52,000 nucleotides of DNA, taken from assembly GCA_009760855.2 (NCBI GenBank), contig WPIO01000068.1:1023001-1075000 (forward strand), in the 5' to 3' direction. Under the pieces are notes generated by a model. The model was not told where the DNA came from. It saw only the letters and a list, made by a program, of their open reading frames with translations, and did not search any database. Position 1 is the first letter of the stretch. Every line of letters begins with the position of its first letter. The stretch comes from Cristatella mucedo (Eukaryota > Bryozoa > Phylactolaemata > Cristatellidae). The position numbers and the translations under genes are program-made. Below, one piece after another: positions 1-12,689 of the stretch.

Positions 1-899
1 AACTTAATACAATTTTCCAAGTAAAAAAAATGTGTTTTTGATGAACTGACAGCAAACCAATGCAAATTTACATCAAACTTTAAGCGCTGGTACTAAACAA
101 GAGAAGAGAGAGTAGAGTTTGTTGGCAGTAGACTTTGAATCAATTATTACCGACGTAGGAAGCTAAGGTCCCAGCAAATTTCGTGGCTATTATTACGTTT
201 CCCGACCAGCAGATAGTGTCTTGAAGCCATCGTTCTGCTTTGAATCAAGAGTCATGTTGGATCGTTTAAAAAACTGGCCGAACCGAAGCAGACAAAAACT
301 ATGCTTACAAGTGCGCTAATATGAAAAGTAGGAGAATCTTGCTGCTGGACGGACGTTAGATTCACCAGATGACGTTAAAAGATGCTGAGTTAGCAAGAAA
401 TTGTTCAGTATTTCCAGAATAACGAGAAAAGCAATTGCAAATAGCTGCTAACTGATATTATCTGATAGTTTTTTGATAAAATAGTTAGCGCAGACTTGAC
501 TAATGTTGCTTGAATGTCTGAATGGGGACCCAAGGGCTAAAAACGGTCCCAGGCACACTGAGAGAAGTAGGATTCACTTTAGTCCGGCTTGTGGGAAATC
601 GGAAGTAAGGGCAAATGCTCGGCAAGCCACAAAGAAGGAAAAGTACTCGAAAAGAATAATTTCCTAACCGCATTGTCGCGGACATCTATTAGCATGCAGC
701 CACGTCTAGCTCTTCGACGCAAATGATTCTCCGCTCCATCAGGTCGCAATTAAAAATACAGTAACATCAGCGCTCAGAGCTCGGCGTGAAGGAAGAATCT
801 AGTGGTGAAAGTTGAAATGAATGTGACACAGAACCAGGACCACTGCTGCCGATTTGTAGCGCTCGACTGATAGAGGCGATGGGAGAGAAAGGGCGAGAA

Positions 900-900
<1 letters not shown>
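1..900. other. no gene recognised
   Basis: AT-leaning sequence with only short open frames and no domain, tRNA-like or LINE-like signal that I can recognise. It leads directly into the GA array. Confidence 0.5.
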
Positions 901-1388
<488 letters not shown>

Positions 1389-1392
<4 letters not shown>

Positions 1393-3647
1393 TATGGCTA
1401 CTTGCTCACAAAATGCATTCAACAGAAAAATTAAAACTAAAGATGTAGCTGAGTTCCAGGGGTCAGAGGCTAATTCCCGCCAAACTCCGCCATATTCCGG
1501 CCACGCTGCCGCTCGCCATCCCGCCGAGCTAGGGTAAGACGAGCGGCCGTCAGGGTAAACCTCTTTATAATAACGCATGCGCCAACAACAACAGGGGAAC
1601 TAAACAAGTCTACAAGGAGGGTCCTATACACAGTACACTATGGGGGTGCAAGACGACGCAGCAAGCGCGAACAAACTTGTTAGTTGGGGTCGGTCGGCTT
1701 CTGCAGTCCTGTCGTTGTACCGACTCCGAATCCAACAGTACGAGCGTACGCCGGCCAAAACCCGGCTGGCTGAGTAACTGCTTGGCTAGTCCGAGTCGAC
1801 AATTACCACAGTCGTGAGCTTCCATCGAAAGACGCCAACACACGGGGGGGGGGGTCACGAACACGCTACACGGGGAACGCGGAATATACAAGTCTCAACA
1901 ACGAGCGAGCTATCCAGCTCCGCTCGGGCCTTGGGTACTCGTTCCCTTGCGTGCGTGGCAGCATCGCCGGAGCACGCCTGCACGAATCCAGGTGCGTGAC
2001 TCGGCGAGACCAGGAGCATCCCACACCACGACTTACTCGGCCAACTTCTCCTACCTAAGAGCCCCGGTGACCTCACGTCATCGCATGTGCCGTAGGGTCC
2101 CACCCGGCCTAGCCGGTGACCCTTACCCTCATTACAGCCGCCTGGTCCCAGCCAACCGGACCTAGCCTGGGTACAAAGATATGAAATTTTAGACTCCATC
2201 TTTGTGGGACCCCGTACCCACAGGGTGGCGGGGAGGGGCAGTGTGGTCGGTCGTTCAGCAGCCTGGTAGGGAAACAAAAAGACGCTGTAAGCAAGTGGGC
2301 TATTTACCTGTCTCTCAAATGAAATATTTTTCAGATGGTTCTAGACGTCAGGCCGTTTTTTACGTCCTAATCTCAAGATTGGGATTAACGCCATCAACAT
2401 AAAGGCTAATAACGTATTGAAAAACAACCAATACGTTATGGGAAGCGCGTGAGCCGGAAAGCTATGATCCTTAGTAATCCAGTTCTTAGCAACCCTCTTC
2501 TGCACCACTCGCAGCACGGTGCAGCTACATCAATTCGAGCAGGCCAGAAGGCTTGCCTATCAAATGCAAGAGCATTCGAGCTTTTGAGCATTTTCGAGCC
2601 GCAACTCGTCCAAGCATCTCGTTCCAAAAATGCTAGCAATATATTAGTCGACAGAGCCGCCTCTGTTGACGCGTAGCCGTATACTTTCGACGCTTACGCC
2701 TAACGGTCAGCAACGATACCAAGCTCTGTAGAACGGGCGGAGGGTTTCAAGGAAATTTGGAATCACCGAGTGGGCCCCAAGCAGCCCTCGTGTGTCGCTA
2801 CTGCTTTGTGCTATGATCTGGAGCGATAGGGGAGTAGGAAGCACCTGCCGGTAAGAACCTGAGGCCAGGATTTTAACTTGGGGCTCCAGCTCGATTGAAC
2901 CCGAGTGACATTTTAAAATTGTCGCATCAAGTGTGACTTCAAAATTTGCCCAGTTTCGTGTCTGTACTGGTTAAGTAGCCGCGAGATCACCACGTACTCT
3001 CACTTCAAAATATGCCCAAGTAACTAGAATCTGCTTAGGATTTCTTTACAGAAAAACTGGCTGACATCTGCATGGCGTGGCAGTGAGTGTAAGAATATTT
3101 TTTTAGCTTAGTGAGTTGTTGTTCATATGACCGCACTGGATTCGGGCCCGGGAGTTCAGGAAAAACATGGCAGTCAATGATGTTACATTATTTGATAAAT
3201 TATGCTACGAACTGTTGCTGTGGATTGATCTGCATTTTCGACCTGCGTGTATCGCCGGAAATAAAGTAATGATTTCAGAGGGCTCTTGCATAGCAACCGA
3301 ATGTTTTTATCCCTTAAAGACCATGTCATCGTAATGTGATCTTTTTTTTATATCTTCAGATCCGACTGATCAAACAAACACAAATATCTTTCCTGGTGGC
3401 GCTCACAGCACTGTTTTTTAGTACCTGTTATATAAACTAGGTTCACCTAGGCGATTTATTTCCTAATGTTAAAGGGATGCTAGATTATTAAGCATCGTGC
3501 TCTAGCGATTTGAAAGCATGACTCCATTCCTCACAGAAGTCTGGCTGCACAATTTACTGCCGAGCCACTGGTCTCATGCATTAAGATCATTCGAAAGAAT
3601 TGCACTTCTTCAAGAAACAGCTTTCGTAAGTTGTTACGTTCACTTGC
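1389..3647. other. no gene recognised; G11 run and small hairpin
   Basis: No convincing exon. Visible structure: a run of 11 G at 1844-1854 and a perfect 10-bp inverted repeat (2409-2418 with 2430-2439, 11-nt loop). Open frames here are short and have no recognisable motif. Confidence 0.5.
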
Positions 3648-3754
3648 AGTTCATAGCGTCTCTGCCTATCGATGGGGTCTAGCCCATCGATAGGCAGAGA
3701 CGCTATGAACTGTACACGTTCGATGGGGTCTAGCCCATCGAACGTGTACAGTTC
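3648..3754. repeat. twin perfect palindromes sharing one apex sequence
   Basis: Two adjacent perfect hairpins. The first pairs 3648-3676 with 3683-3711 (29-bp stem, 6-nt loop). The second pairs 3707-3727 with 3734-3754 (21-bp stem, 6-nt loop). Both close on the same apex, cgatggggtctagcccatcg, and they overlap by the 5 bases gaact. It lies just beyond the tail end of a minus-strand tRNA-SINE. Confidence 0.97.
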
Positions 3755-3775
3755 CTGGCGCCTTGTACAGAAAGG

Positions 3776-3938
3776 GTAACTAATTGGACAGCCTCATTTA
3801 CACAGCGGCAGAAGAGCCTTAGCAACTGCCACCACCGCTTGCAGTGGGCAACAAAAATGGGCACCAAAGGCCACTGCAGGACTCGAGCCCACGACCTGGG
3901 TAGTGAAGAGCGAGCACCTTACTCCTGCGCTAAGACCA
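3776..3938 (-). mobile_element. tRNA-derived SINE, type 2 tail
   Basis: On the minus strand there is a tRNA-like head with a B-box-like sequence (complement of 3879-3895, core ctcgagtcc) and a body ending in a 'ctcttctgccgct..aaatgaggctg' tail. The same head and tail occur at 24093-24262 and 40935-41100. The ends do not pair as a tRNA acceptor stem, so this is a SINE and not a tRNA gene. Confidence 0.75.
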
Positions 3939-3950
3939 AAGCATGAGTCT

Positions 3951-4575
3951 GCTCATGAATCTTATCGTTCAACTGCGAAGTTTTGAAGGACCTCCTTGTC
4001 ATCCAAACGTAGGCAGGACAGAAGGTTTATATGTACCGCCGTCAAGTTCAATAGCATTTCTATCTGACGCGGACCGAAGCGAGCCATCAAAGTGACGTAT
4101 ATCGAATCATCCAATCGAAATTAGTTGTCCACCAGCAGAGGAAGGTGCTTCCATTTACCAGTGCGGTCAGTCAACGAGTTATGCCAACCTAACACACGCG
4201 TAGCATTTAGCTTCGAAATTTGGCTAAGCTTTTTTCATAATTGGCTTGCTTAACGTACTCGTGCTCGGAGCGGAGCTGAACTGTAGAACATTCCTAAAAT
4301 CTACAGATAATAGGCAAAGGAGGCAGCGGTCTGAAATTCAGCTGGATCTTAACTTCAGCGAGCCGACTTCGTTGGAATAGTTTTTATCTCGACCTTTACT
4401 TGCATCTTTCTGTTAGGCCGACCCCTCGTTCACGTGTTTAGCCTCCACGATAGGGACATTAGGTATATGAGCCATTGATTAAGACTCCTGTAGGTTGACG
4501 CTGGTACCGATGGTATAACTAGTGTAATTACATTCTCTCAACTCGCGTTTTGTGTGTGTTGATAACATCCGCATA
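3951..4575. other. no gene recognised
   Basis: Unique-looking sequence with no coding or repeat signal that I can support. Confidence 0.4.
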
Positions 4576-4579
4576 TGGA

Positions 4580-5590
4580 TGGCAGCACAATTTCCTAAAT
4601 TGAATGATGATTAAACCAACTTACTAGTTACGGACAAACCAAGTGTGACTCAAAAATTGGAAAACCTAACGCCCAAAATCAATCGGCTCCGCCAGCATAT
4701 CTCCTGTTGAATCCGCACGAAATCTAGGTGTTCTGTTCTAAAGTGACCTTACATTAAACGACCACATCAGCTCCTCAGTAAAGTCTGCCTACTTTCAGCG
4801 ATACAATATGGCTACAATTCGGGCTTACTTAGACAGGGATACTACATTTAACTTGGTCCACGTATTTTTGACAACCCGTCTCGACTTCTGTTTACTCACT
4901 GCTTGCTGATCTACCGGCCTGTGCAATCAGGCGCTTGTAGTTGGTACACCAATTTGCAGCTAGGTTTGTCTGTCGTAAGAATCGCAGTTGCCACATCACA
5001 CCACTTCTCGCCGACCTGCACGGCTCCTAGTCAAGCAGCGCATAAACTTCAAGGTTCTGTCACTCACTTTCAAGTCCCTTCATTCTTTGGCTCCAGCCTA
5101 CCTATCAGATCTAGTTCTCCACACTAGGCTAAGCGTCGCACCACTTGCTTTTATGAATCTCACCATTTAGCTACACCTCGTAATAACCTCAAATCCTTTG
5201 GAGACATTGCCTTTAGTTCGTATGTTCTCAAAGGCTGGAACTCACCTCCGACTGGAGTCGCGACATCCCCTGAATTGACGTTTAAAAAAGGAGCTACAAA
5301 GGCTGATTGCTGATTGCACTGCATCTATTTATCACAGCCTTCAGTGGGTCCCATGTGATTCGTCCTTTGTGTGCTTATGCGTGCTGACACTGTGCCTGCT
5401 GCCACTAACAATATTTGCATGCTGACCCGTGGCATGTTACCTCTAACCAATTTATACTTGTTATTATTGAGCATGCTACCACTACAAATTCAATCATGCT
5501 TCCTTTGCAGCACATTTAAAGGGTCAAGAAAGAGATTACGTTCTCTGAAGGCGCTATACAAATATATTATTATTGTTATCATTAAGAGCT
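4580..5590 (+). mobile_element. family-1 LINE, 5'-truncated copy
   Basis: Similar along its length to the 3' part of the main family-1 LINE (37544-40410, minus). It begins in the region just after the RT domain (lnDDktn-like segment), continues through the 'hisssvksayfq' region and the conserved 'aPaYLsdl' region, and ends in the 3' UTR with the tail agaaagagatt..gttctctgaa..gcgctata followed by an ATT-rich end near 5560-5585. Many frameshifts and stops: an old, dead copy. Confidence 0.8.
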
Positions 5591-5876
5591 TGAACTTGAG
5601 TACCGGTTTCTATTAGTAAGGAGGGTTAACGTAAAGATACGCGAAATCGTGTCAAAAAAGATCCCGTGTCAATCATTGAAATCATCCTCAAGCATTGAAT
5701 TATTGAATCATCTCACGTTATTTAATGTTTGAGATAATGTTTACTTAAAGGATGATTTTTATTTACATAAAATTTGCTTCTCGAGTAATTCTGAAATTTA
5801 AGAGGATATTGTTTGACGACACAAGTGATGTATGTGAGCAAATGAAATAGCTGCAGCTGCCTTCGAGAAGCATCGT

Positions 5877-5925
5877 TGTAATAATAATAATAACAATGCA
5901 TTTGATATAGCGTCCTCAGATTGTT
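5877..5925 (-). mobile_element. family-1 LINE/SINE tail remnant
   Basis: An (AAT)n start followed by an atttgatatagcgtcctcag-like sequence, which is the reverse complement of the shared LINE/SINE tail. Only the tail is recognisable. Confidence 0.5.
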
Positions 5926-6813
5926 CGTCGGAAATATAGATCAATTGCCCTTTCAGCTCTTAGGCTAGTTGTAGTCGCACAAGGAGTCTTATGCAATCAC
6001 CATCTGAAACATACGACATCCTCCATTCCAGATCGTCATACAAAAATAGCCATCTGGACCACAATTTGCTTACTAGGTCATTCCACCACTACACTTAAGG
6101 AAAAACGTAGTACTATGGTTTTGCACCAATTTTTTGCTGCAGGGATATTCGCAATCTATTTGCAGCGCATGAAGGTTGCATATCAGAATTAAGGAAGTAA
6201 GCTTTGAAGGCCGTAACTAAATCGAAGATGCAGCATTCATTCTCAATCTCAGCCCAGTTTAACATAATAAATACTTGCCATCCCCTGAAAATTAGGCTTA
6301 AATACGTAGAGAGACAAATCTCACTGAACGACAGGCGCGTGCCGAGGGCAGGGTAGTCTTGCTAACCGGTAGAGTTTCAGTTTTCACATTCACTCCTTTT
6401 CTAGAAAGGAGCCGCTTAGTGTTACATCAACGTAACTAAGAGACACATTCGGCCGGAGGAAAATCGCGTCGTTATGCAGCTGCATGGGTTTCCAGAGTGC
6501 CCTGTAAATACATTCTTTAAGACAGTGCCCGAACTAAGGTACCACACCGTTTAAAACAGGTAGTACTAACGTCATTGGGCGATGCAGCGGGCGTGTCTCA
6601 GCTTCAGAAGTGGTGGGTTTGCATTCATGACGATTGTTAGGATTCATTTAATCTGTAATAAAAAAATTCACAGGTGCAGCCGTGCTGAAATTGTTCTGCA
6701 GCTTTTGTAGGATTGATAGATAAAAAGGATTGCTGAAGTGGAACACGGGGATGAGGTAGTCAATAAACGGAGGCGGCAACATTTTGCTTTGAGGGAGAAT
6801 TTCCGACTGAGAC

Positions 6814-6988
6814 GCCGCTCCTGAATGTTCCGTGCCGCTCCTGAATGTTGCATGGTCCGTGCCGCTCCTGAATGTTGTATGTTCCGTGCCGCTCCTAAAT
6901 GTTGCATGTTCCGTGCCGCTCCTCAATGTTCCATGTTCCGTGCCGCTCCTGAATGTTCCATGTTCCGTGCCGCTCCTGAATGTTGCAT
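6814..6988. repeat. 27-bp minisatellite, about six units
   Basis: Tandem units close to gccgctcctgaatgttgcat plus gttccgt, each 27 bp (9 codons), with the first unit shortened. Because the unit is a multiple of three, a + frame stays open (repeated FRAAPECC), but I see no promoter, signal peptide or family match, so I do not call a gene. Confidence 0.93.
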
Positions 6989-7044
6989 AGGTCTTGGGCT
7001 AATTCATACGAAGAATAACTGCAACTGGTAGTGTGTGTTTCCTT

Positions 7045-7165
7045 CAAAGAACTCAGTCCTTTTCTAGGCACTTTACACGTGCTGCAAAGGAAGCACGATC
7101 AAAGTTTTAGTGGTAGCATGCTCAATGATAACAAGTATAACATGGTTAGAGGCGATATCCAGTCC
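7045..7165 (-). mobile_element. family-1 LINE 3' end remnant
   Basis: The + strand reads 'tttctaggcactttacacgt', then 'agcatgctcaatgataacaa' and 'aacatggttagaggcgat', which matches the minus-strand 3' UTR of the main copy near 37600-37700. Only about 120 bp is left. Confidence 0.65.
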
Positions 7166-7365
7166 ACGCTCTCGGCTGGCTCGCTAAGTTAGCCGTTAGC
7201 ACCAACTAAGCCTATGTACAGATTTTAACAGCAGACTGCATTTTGCAACTTCAAGAGAAGCACTGCTAAATTGCCCCTGAAACTCAGCCTCAAGTATAAA
7301 GAAGCTTGAACTTCCCAACCGAGGTCGCGGGTTCGCGTCTTCCGACGATCAATCCTGCCACCCTG

Positions 7366-7535
7366 GCTTGGCCGAGTGGTTAAGGTGTAGACTGTATAGT
7401 GCTATATATTTGTATAGTGCTCGAGCCAACGACCAAGGTCGTGGGCTCGAGCACTGCAGCCGAGCATGTGAAGCGCCCGAAGTAGAAAAAAGTCCTCTTA
7501 GGGCGCCGTACAGATGGAGTAGATATTAGTTTTAA
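7366..7535 (+). mobile_element. tRNA-derived SINE, type 1 tail
   Basis: A-box-like tggccgagtggttaagg (7369-7385) and B-box-like gtgggctcgagca (from 7441), spaced further apart than in a tRNA because of a duplicated stretch around 7390-7425. Body and tail follow the 'aagcgcccgaa..tcctcttagggcgcc' pattern of the other type 1 SINEs. The tail resembles the family-1 LINE 3' end. Confidence 0.75.
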
Positions 7536-9270
7536 CCCTCTACATGCATGCCGTGGCTGTTAAGGCTCCGAGCTGCCGCTGCATGAGAGAGAGGCTGCTA
7601 AATCAGCCTTGACCTTTTTTGAAGTTAATTGCTGAGAGCAGGTACGAGCCGTAGCTCTTCGTTCCCTGAGCTTATTTCATTTTCATGCCAGGCAAATTGA
7701 TCTGTTGACCTACCTTGTTGACCTGTTGACGCCTCGACTTGCGAGCGCCGACGACGCATTTCTGCTTCCTCCCCTCCCCCCAGTACCTAGGTCGTCGGCA
7801 GCTTCCGGTGGTGATGATTTCACATTTCGCAGTCACCCTTATTGCCGGTTATTTTCGGTCCGGCAGATTACGAGCGCGGTCCAGCGCAGTCCAGCGCACT
7901 GCAGCATCTCAAGCTGGCTGAGCCAAGTTGCCTATTTCAGCCGCGCGCCTGCCTAGTGTAAGGCGGTTGCTTTTCGCGACAAAAAAAAGCAAAAACTATA
8001 ATTCATTTGTAAACCACCCTAAGACAACTTTATCTTTATTCGAGCGCTTCACACCAACCTGCCACCGCAGCGGCTGTTGCACCGAAGTCCTTGACCGCGA
8101 CCGCAGTGCTCGTCGTAGCGGGTGCTCGAAAATGCACTTCAAAGATGCGGGCGAAGAAGGCGCCTCTCTCACTAAGTGCAGCTAGCAGCAGGTCGCAGGA
8201 GCCAGCCGCACTGGCTCACACGACGAAACCGTGGGCAACGGGAATGTCTTGGGACCAGTCAATGTTATGTCTACGGTAGCAAGAGGCGGGGCGGAGTGTA
8301 GTTTGACATTCTCCAAGCGGCAGGTTCGCGATACCACACAGAACGGCGACGCTGGCTCGAAGGCGTCGATTCATAAGGACGCCGGGGGGGGGCGGGCCAG
8401 CACGTGACTGCCCCACCCCCGGCGCCCTCGACGCTCCTCCAACGAGGCGCCTTCGCCGCCCGCTACTTGTATACCACCGCTGCCATGAATCGCAACGGCC
8501 CACAACCCAACGACAGTTTCATAATCTCAAAGTAACCGCACAGGGGAGCTGGAAGATCAGGTGACTATCCTTCTGTAAGCCTACGCAGCTTGCCAAGGTC
8601 GCTTCTACGACACGCTAACGCCGTCTAGACTGGCCGTCGATCGCTGTCGAGACTGTTGGCGGTAGACGGTTAGTGGTCCGAGACCCCAACAGCGCCGTCT
8701 AGCCCCATGGCCGTGAGCCGTCCGTGTCGGAGCGGCGGTGCGAGGTCGTGCGCAGGCGCATCTGGGCTCCTCAGCCTGGGCTCCCCCCCCCCGACGTGGA
8801 CGCTACCGCAGATAGCCGGAAAATACTAGCCCGCTCATCGTAGACGGGATTGATTTCCATCAGCAGGCGCGCGAGCTCATCGTGCGTCGCGCTCGTTGGG
8901 AAAATTCGTCAATACCGTCTGCATCCGGTGGCGCAAGAATAAGGGAAAGCACCGGGGGTTCCTCAAAAGCGAGCCTCGCGATCCCCAAGTCAAGCTCAGC
9001 CCGTGACGTCGGTGCAGCGGGAGTATCGACGGCGCGAGACCTTCGTAGCAGAGCAATCTCGATTGTCCTCAGAGGATTGTCAGAGTTGGCTCGAATACTA
9101 TAGTTGAACTGGAACAAATTAGGTCTCCAGAGCTCTAGCAAAAAGGTCGAGGATCTAGGCTGGTTGCCACTAGAATAGAGAACCCTTTTAAGAACCTCGG
9201 CGCTGGCTCCGAAATGCATGAGAGACAATAGTGGCATTTGTACTCCAATACAAGTTATGCCGCTCGGAGG
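7536..9270. other. GC-rich interval without a supported gene
   Basis: Contains a short SINE-head-like stretch at 7951-7981 (aaggcggttgcttttcgcga), a G9 run at 8384-8392 and several gccgtctag-type short repeats near 8630-8705. Frames are open only for short distances. No protein family is recognisable. Confidence 0.4.
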
Positions 9271-9420
<150 letters not shown>

Positions 9421-10084
9421 TGAGAGCGTAGACCAGCCGTTGGTGCAGAGGCGTACCGAATAAGGGCAGGGGCCAATGTCCATGGGGGCTGGATGCTGGG
9501 TGTAGAATCGGGGGGGGGGGGCGTCAGGGGACGCCAAAATGTGTCTAATACTTGCTGGGGGGCGCCATCTGTATAGTTCGTCCCCGGGCCTCTTCTCTGA
9601 TGCCTTTAGGTTTGCTGTCCTTCGCATACATTCAGTTGCGGGGCGAAAACTTAATTTCTCAACTTTATCCACCAAGACGCTTGCTTTAGACCAGTGTCGT
9701 GGGCTGAAGGCTGCAATTTTCTTTGTTCTCACCTGTATCTTCTAATAGCTACTGTTTTATGCTTTTGCAAGGAGAAAGCGTATCTGGAAGTTCTCGCATA
9801 CTTTATGTCTTTCATTTATTTAGTTCAATCAGTTACTCGTTATGATAAATCTTAAATCAATAACTAGAATCACTACTTCGTCACCTTGGCGATGGTCCAT
9901 CTACGAGTAAATTCTGCGATGGGTAGTTGGCTGGGACGGGGCCGTACGTCAGTGCGTGAGCTGATGCGAGACTGCCGCAACCGGATCTGATATCCCGGCG
10001 GGCCAATGTTACAAACGGCTTGTGACGGCTTCCGCGTCTGGACAGGACGCGGCCACAAACGCAGCGCTCGTCATGATGCTAGCC
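9421..10084. other. no gene recognised; G12 run
   Basis: A run of 12 G at 9510-9521 is the only distinct element that I see. Nothing else is supportable. Confidence 0.4.
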
Positions 10085-10185
10085 GCAAATTGCTACCTAC
10101 GGACAATACAGCAGGATTGCACGCTGCGAGACTCGAGCCTCCGACCTCGGCGACATGAAGCACGAGCGAATTGTAGTCCCCCTTG
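10085..10185 (-). mobile_element. tRNA-SINE head, partial
   Basis: The complement of 10128-10145 gives the B-box-like ggctcgagtctc, with an upstream 'gctcgtgcttcatg' head on the minus strand. The tail is not clear, so this is a fragment. Confidence 0.5.
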
Positions 10186-10230
10186 TAGTCCCCCCTTTTA
10201 GTCCGAGGCGAGGGCGTCGGCAGCCGGCTT

Positions 10231-10635
10231 AATAATAATAATAATAATAATAATAATATACTTGGTAACAGTGGCCTCAGAGAAAAAATTTTTCTAAGAA
10301 CTTTAAATTTGTTGCAAATGAAGCAAAATCGAATGTTTAGTCGTAGCATGCTGAATACACAACAAGCATAACATGGTTAGGGGTGACATGCACAGGGTCA
10401 GCATGCAAGTATGGTTAGTGGCAGCATGCAGTGTCAGAACGCATAAGCACATAAAGAACGAATCACAGGGACCCACTAAATGCTGTCATAAAAAATACGT
10501 TTTTAGTTTCTTTTTAAATGTGGACAAGTCAGCAGAAGTAGTGACGCAGGCCGGGAGTGAGTTCCAGGTTTTGGGAGCTTAAGAACTAAAGGCACGGTCT
10601 CCAAAGGATTTGAGATTAGTACGATAATCCGTCCT
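10231..10635 (-). mobile_element. family-1 LINE 3' fragment
   Basis: Starts with an (AAT)n run, the reverse complement of the LINE's terminal ATT repeat. It continues through the 3' UTR ('aacatggttaggggtgacat', 'gtcagcatgcaa', 'accactaaatgctgtc'-like) into the C-terminal coding end ('tctccaaaggatttgag'). It is a 5'-truncated copy of about 400 bp. Confidence 0.85.
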
Positions 10636-10849
10636 CAGAGGAGCATCCGGGTGCAGTTGCGTCTGATTACCCAGACTGTAAGTGGTGAAGTCGCGTCCCC
10701 GCCATCGCAAGTCGCCACTGCACTGCAGGCGGTGGGAAGAGAGGGTAGCCGCAGCGTCGGCAGACTTATGGGTGTGCCGAAGTCTTCCGGATGACCCGGG
10801 GATGACTTTGGGGATGACCCGGATGCTAGCAGGCGAGCTTGCAGTTCCG

Positions 10850-11460
10850 TTATTGTAATGAGACCTTTGAGCCTGCGAGCTTCACTAGCTCCCGTCAAGA
10901 ACTGATTCGACTTGAAGAAGCTCTCTCTGGTCTACATCACGTCGTCGCTACACTCTCTCGCACATCGCATACTAGCCTACCGATTCGACCTTGCTCTTCC
11001 AGTCACGTGCTCTCACATCACCGGCTCACTGGCTTCTAATCGTCTCGCCGTTCCTCGCGCTAAATTGAAATCCTTCGGTGAGCGTGCCTGCAGTTCAAAT
11101 GCGCTGAAATCGCGGAGGTCTCTCCTGGCTGCTGTCACCGTCTGCACTGACTCGGCACCACTTAACTCTTAGCTAAAGAGGCCCGCGCTCAACTTTCAGT
11201 ACATGATTTCGGTTCACACCCTAACGCACGATTCAGCGCACGTTGTTAAACCGAGCTTCTACGAACCGGCGGTCGTTACTGCCTTCTTCCGTGATACTGC
11301 TTGCTTCTCAAAGCAAGATTCGAGATGCTTGTCATAAACTCTTGGTTATTGGTTCTCATTCAGCGACTCGCAAAGTACATGCGCCGAGATTCGGCTCGTT
11401 GAGAGCGCTGTAGAGACGTATCAAGTGCATTATTATTATTAATATTATTATTATTGTTGC
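10850..11460 (+). mobile_element. old family-1 LINE 3' fragment
   Basis: A + frame at 10912-11172 aligns with the LINE C-terminal region (LKSFGERACSSNA compared with LKSFGDRAFSSHA in the main copy). A degenerate tail, 'gtatcaagtgcattattatt', lies near 11415. The 3' UTR between is hardly recognisable, so the extent is approximate. Confidence 0.6.
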
Positions 11461-11494
11461 ACTAGAAAATTCAGAGTACGACCCGCTCTTCCTT

Positions 11495-11529
11495 GAGAGA
11501 GACACAGAGAGACAAAGAGACAGAGAGAG

Positions 11530-11574
<45 letters not shown>

Positions 11575-11670
11575 GACAGAGAGAGACAGAGAGAAACAGA
11601 GAGACAGAGACAGAGACACAGAGAGACACAGAGAGACACAGAGAGACAGACAGAGACAGACAGAGACAGA
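11495..11670. repeat. (GA)n/(CAGAGA)n microsatellite
   Basis: About 175 bp of GA with CAGAGA and CACAGAGA variants, purine-rich on the + strand. Confidence 0.97.
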
Positions 11671-11675
11671 GGTAG

Positions 11676-12680
11676 AAGTGGCAAGGTGGGAGCCCGTTCG
11701 AGCGTCGCCACAGTCAGATGGGCTGAGATCTGCTAAGCGTCCGCAGCTTCCGAGCGAGGAGAGGGAGGAGCTAGTACAAGGCCAAGGTCGTTTATTAAGT
11801 AGCGGCCGCCCATCGGGATGCTTGCCTGAGGGGGGGGGGGGCTTCCCTCAGCGCAAGATGTGTGCCGCCGGCGCGGCTGCTGCACGTCGGTGACATCCGG
11901 TACCAAAAGAATCGACCGGTTAAAGCCGATCTCCCGGGTCCTGCGCGCGACGCCCTTCCCCTACCGCTCCGCCCTTCCCCTAACACTCCCCACGCTCAGT
12001 AGTTTCGTTCTCGGCGCAGAGCGAGGCGAATACAGCTCGATTCTAGAGCAATGCCGGGTTTTCCCGGTCGCTATTAGGGGGCGGAGCGGCTGATGTAGGA
12101 CAGGTGCACCCGGAGCGATAGCTAAGCGGCGGCCGCGCTCGCCGACTCGCTAGCGAACAACGCCGAACAGCGCTCTGAGCGGCTTCGAGCGTCGTCTGGC
12201 GAGCTTCGGCGGCCGCCCCTGCCGAACGCTGCCTATGGCGGTCCGAACTACGCGGCGGCGGCGCAGAGACGCGGAGCCGACCACTGAGCGTGAGTAGAAT
12301 AGTCGTTTGCACGCCAGGCGCCAGGCGCCAGGCGGCGGCCGCCTGCGGTCGCCGCCAATGAGGACGGGGAAGGGGTAGTGAAGGCAGCCCCGATGCAGTT
12401 CGCACCCGACGATCTAGGCGAAGGAGTGGGCGTCGAGGTCAAGGACGCATGCGGACCGCGAGCGCGTCGCCGACGCCGTGCGAAAGGCGTTGGGCGCAGA
12501 GCAGATGATGCAGAGATTTCGCTACCGCGAGGCGGCGGGCGCGGAGCTTCGCCCTGCGGCAGATGCGGGTGGCAGCGCAAGTGAGCAGCGGATGGACTCG
12601 GTGGCCCTGCGCACTGCGCCGCCGCGCGGCCGAGCTATCGGATTTTGGGCAAAACTAATGTCGCTCAAAAGTTAGAAAGC
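11676..12680. other. GC-rich, CpG-rich interval, no supported gene
   Basis: Holds a G12 run at 11830-11841 and several overlapping open frames on both strands, as expected from high GC. One + frame near 12130-12290 is open for about 50 codons but has no identifiable domain or splice context. It may be a CpG-island-like region. Confidence 0.35.
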
Positions 12681-12689
12681 CCGCACCTC

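Noticed and set aside
6814-6988. CRISPR-like array
   Set aside because: The units are contiguous 27-mers with no unique spacers, and the genome is eukaryotic.
12130-12290. Alanine/arginine-rich open frame in GC-rich DNA
   Set aside because: Only about 50 codons, no start codon after the upstream stop, no splice sites and no domain.
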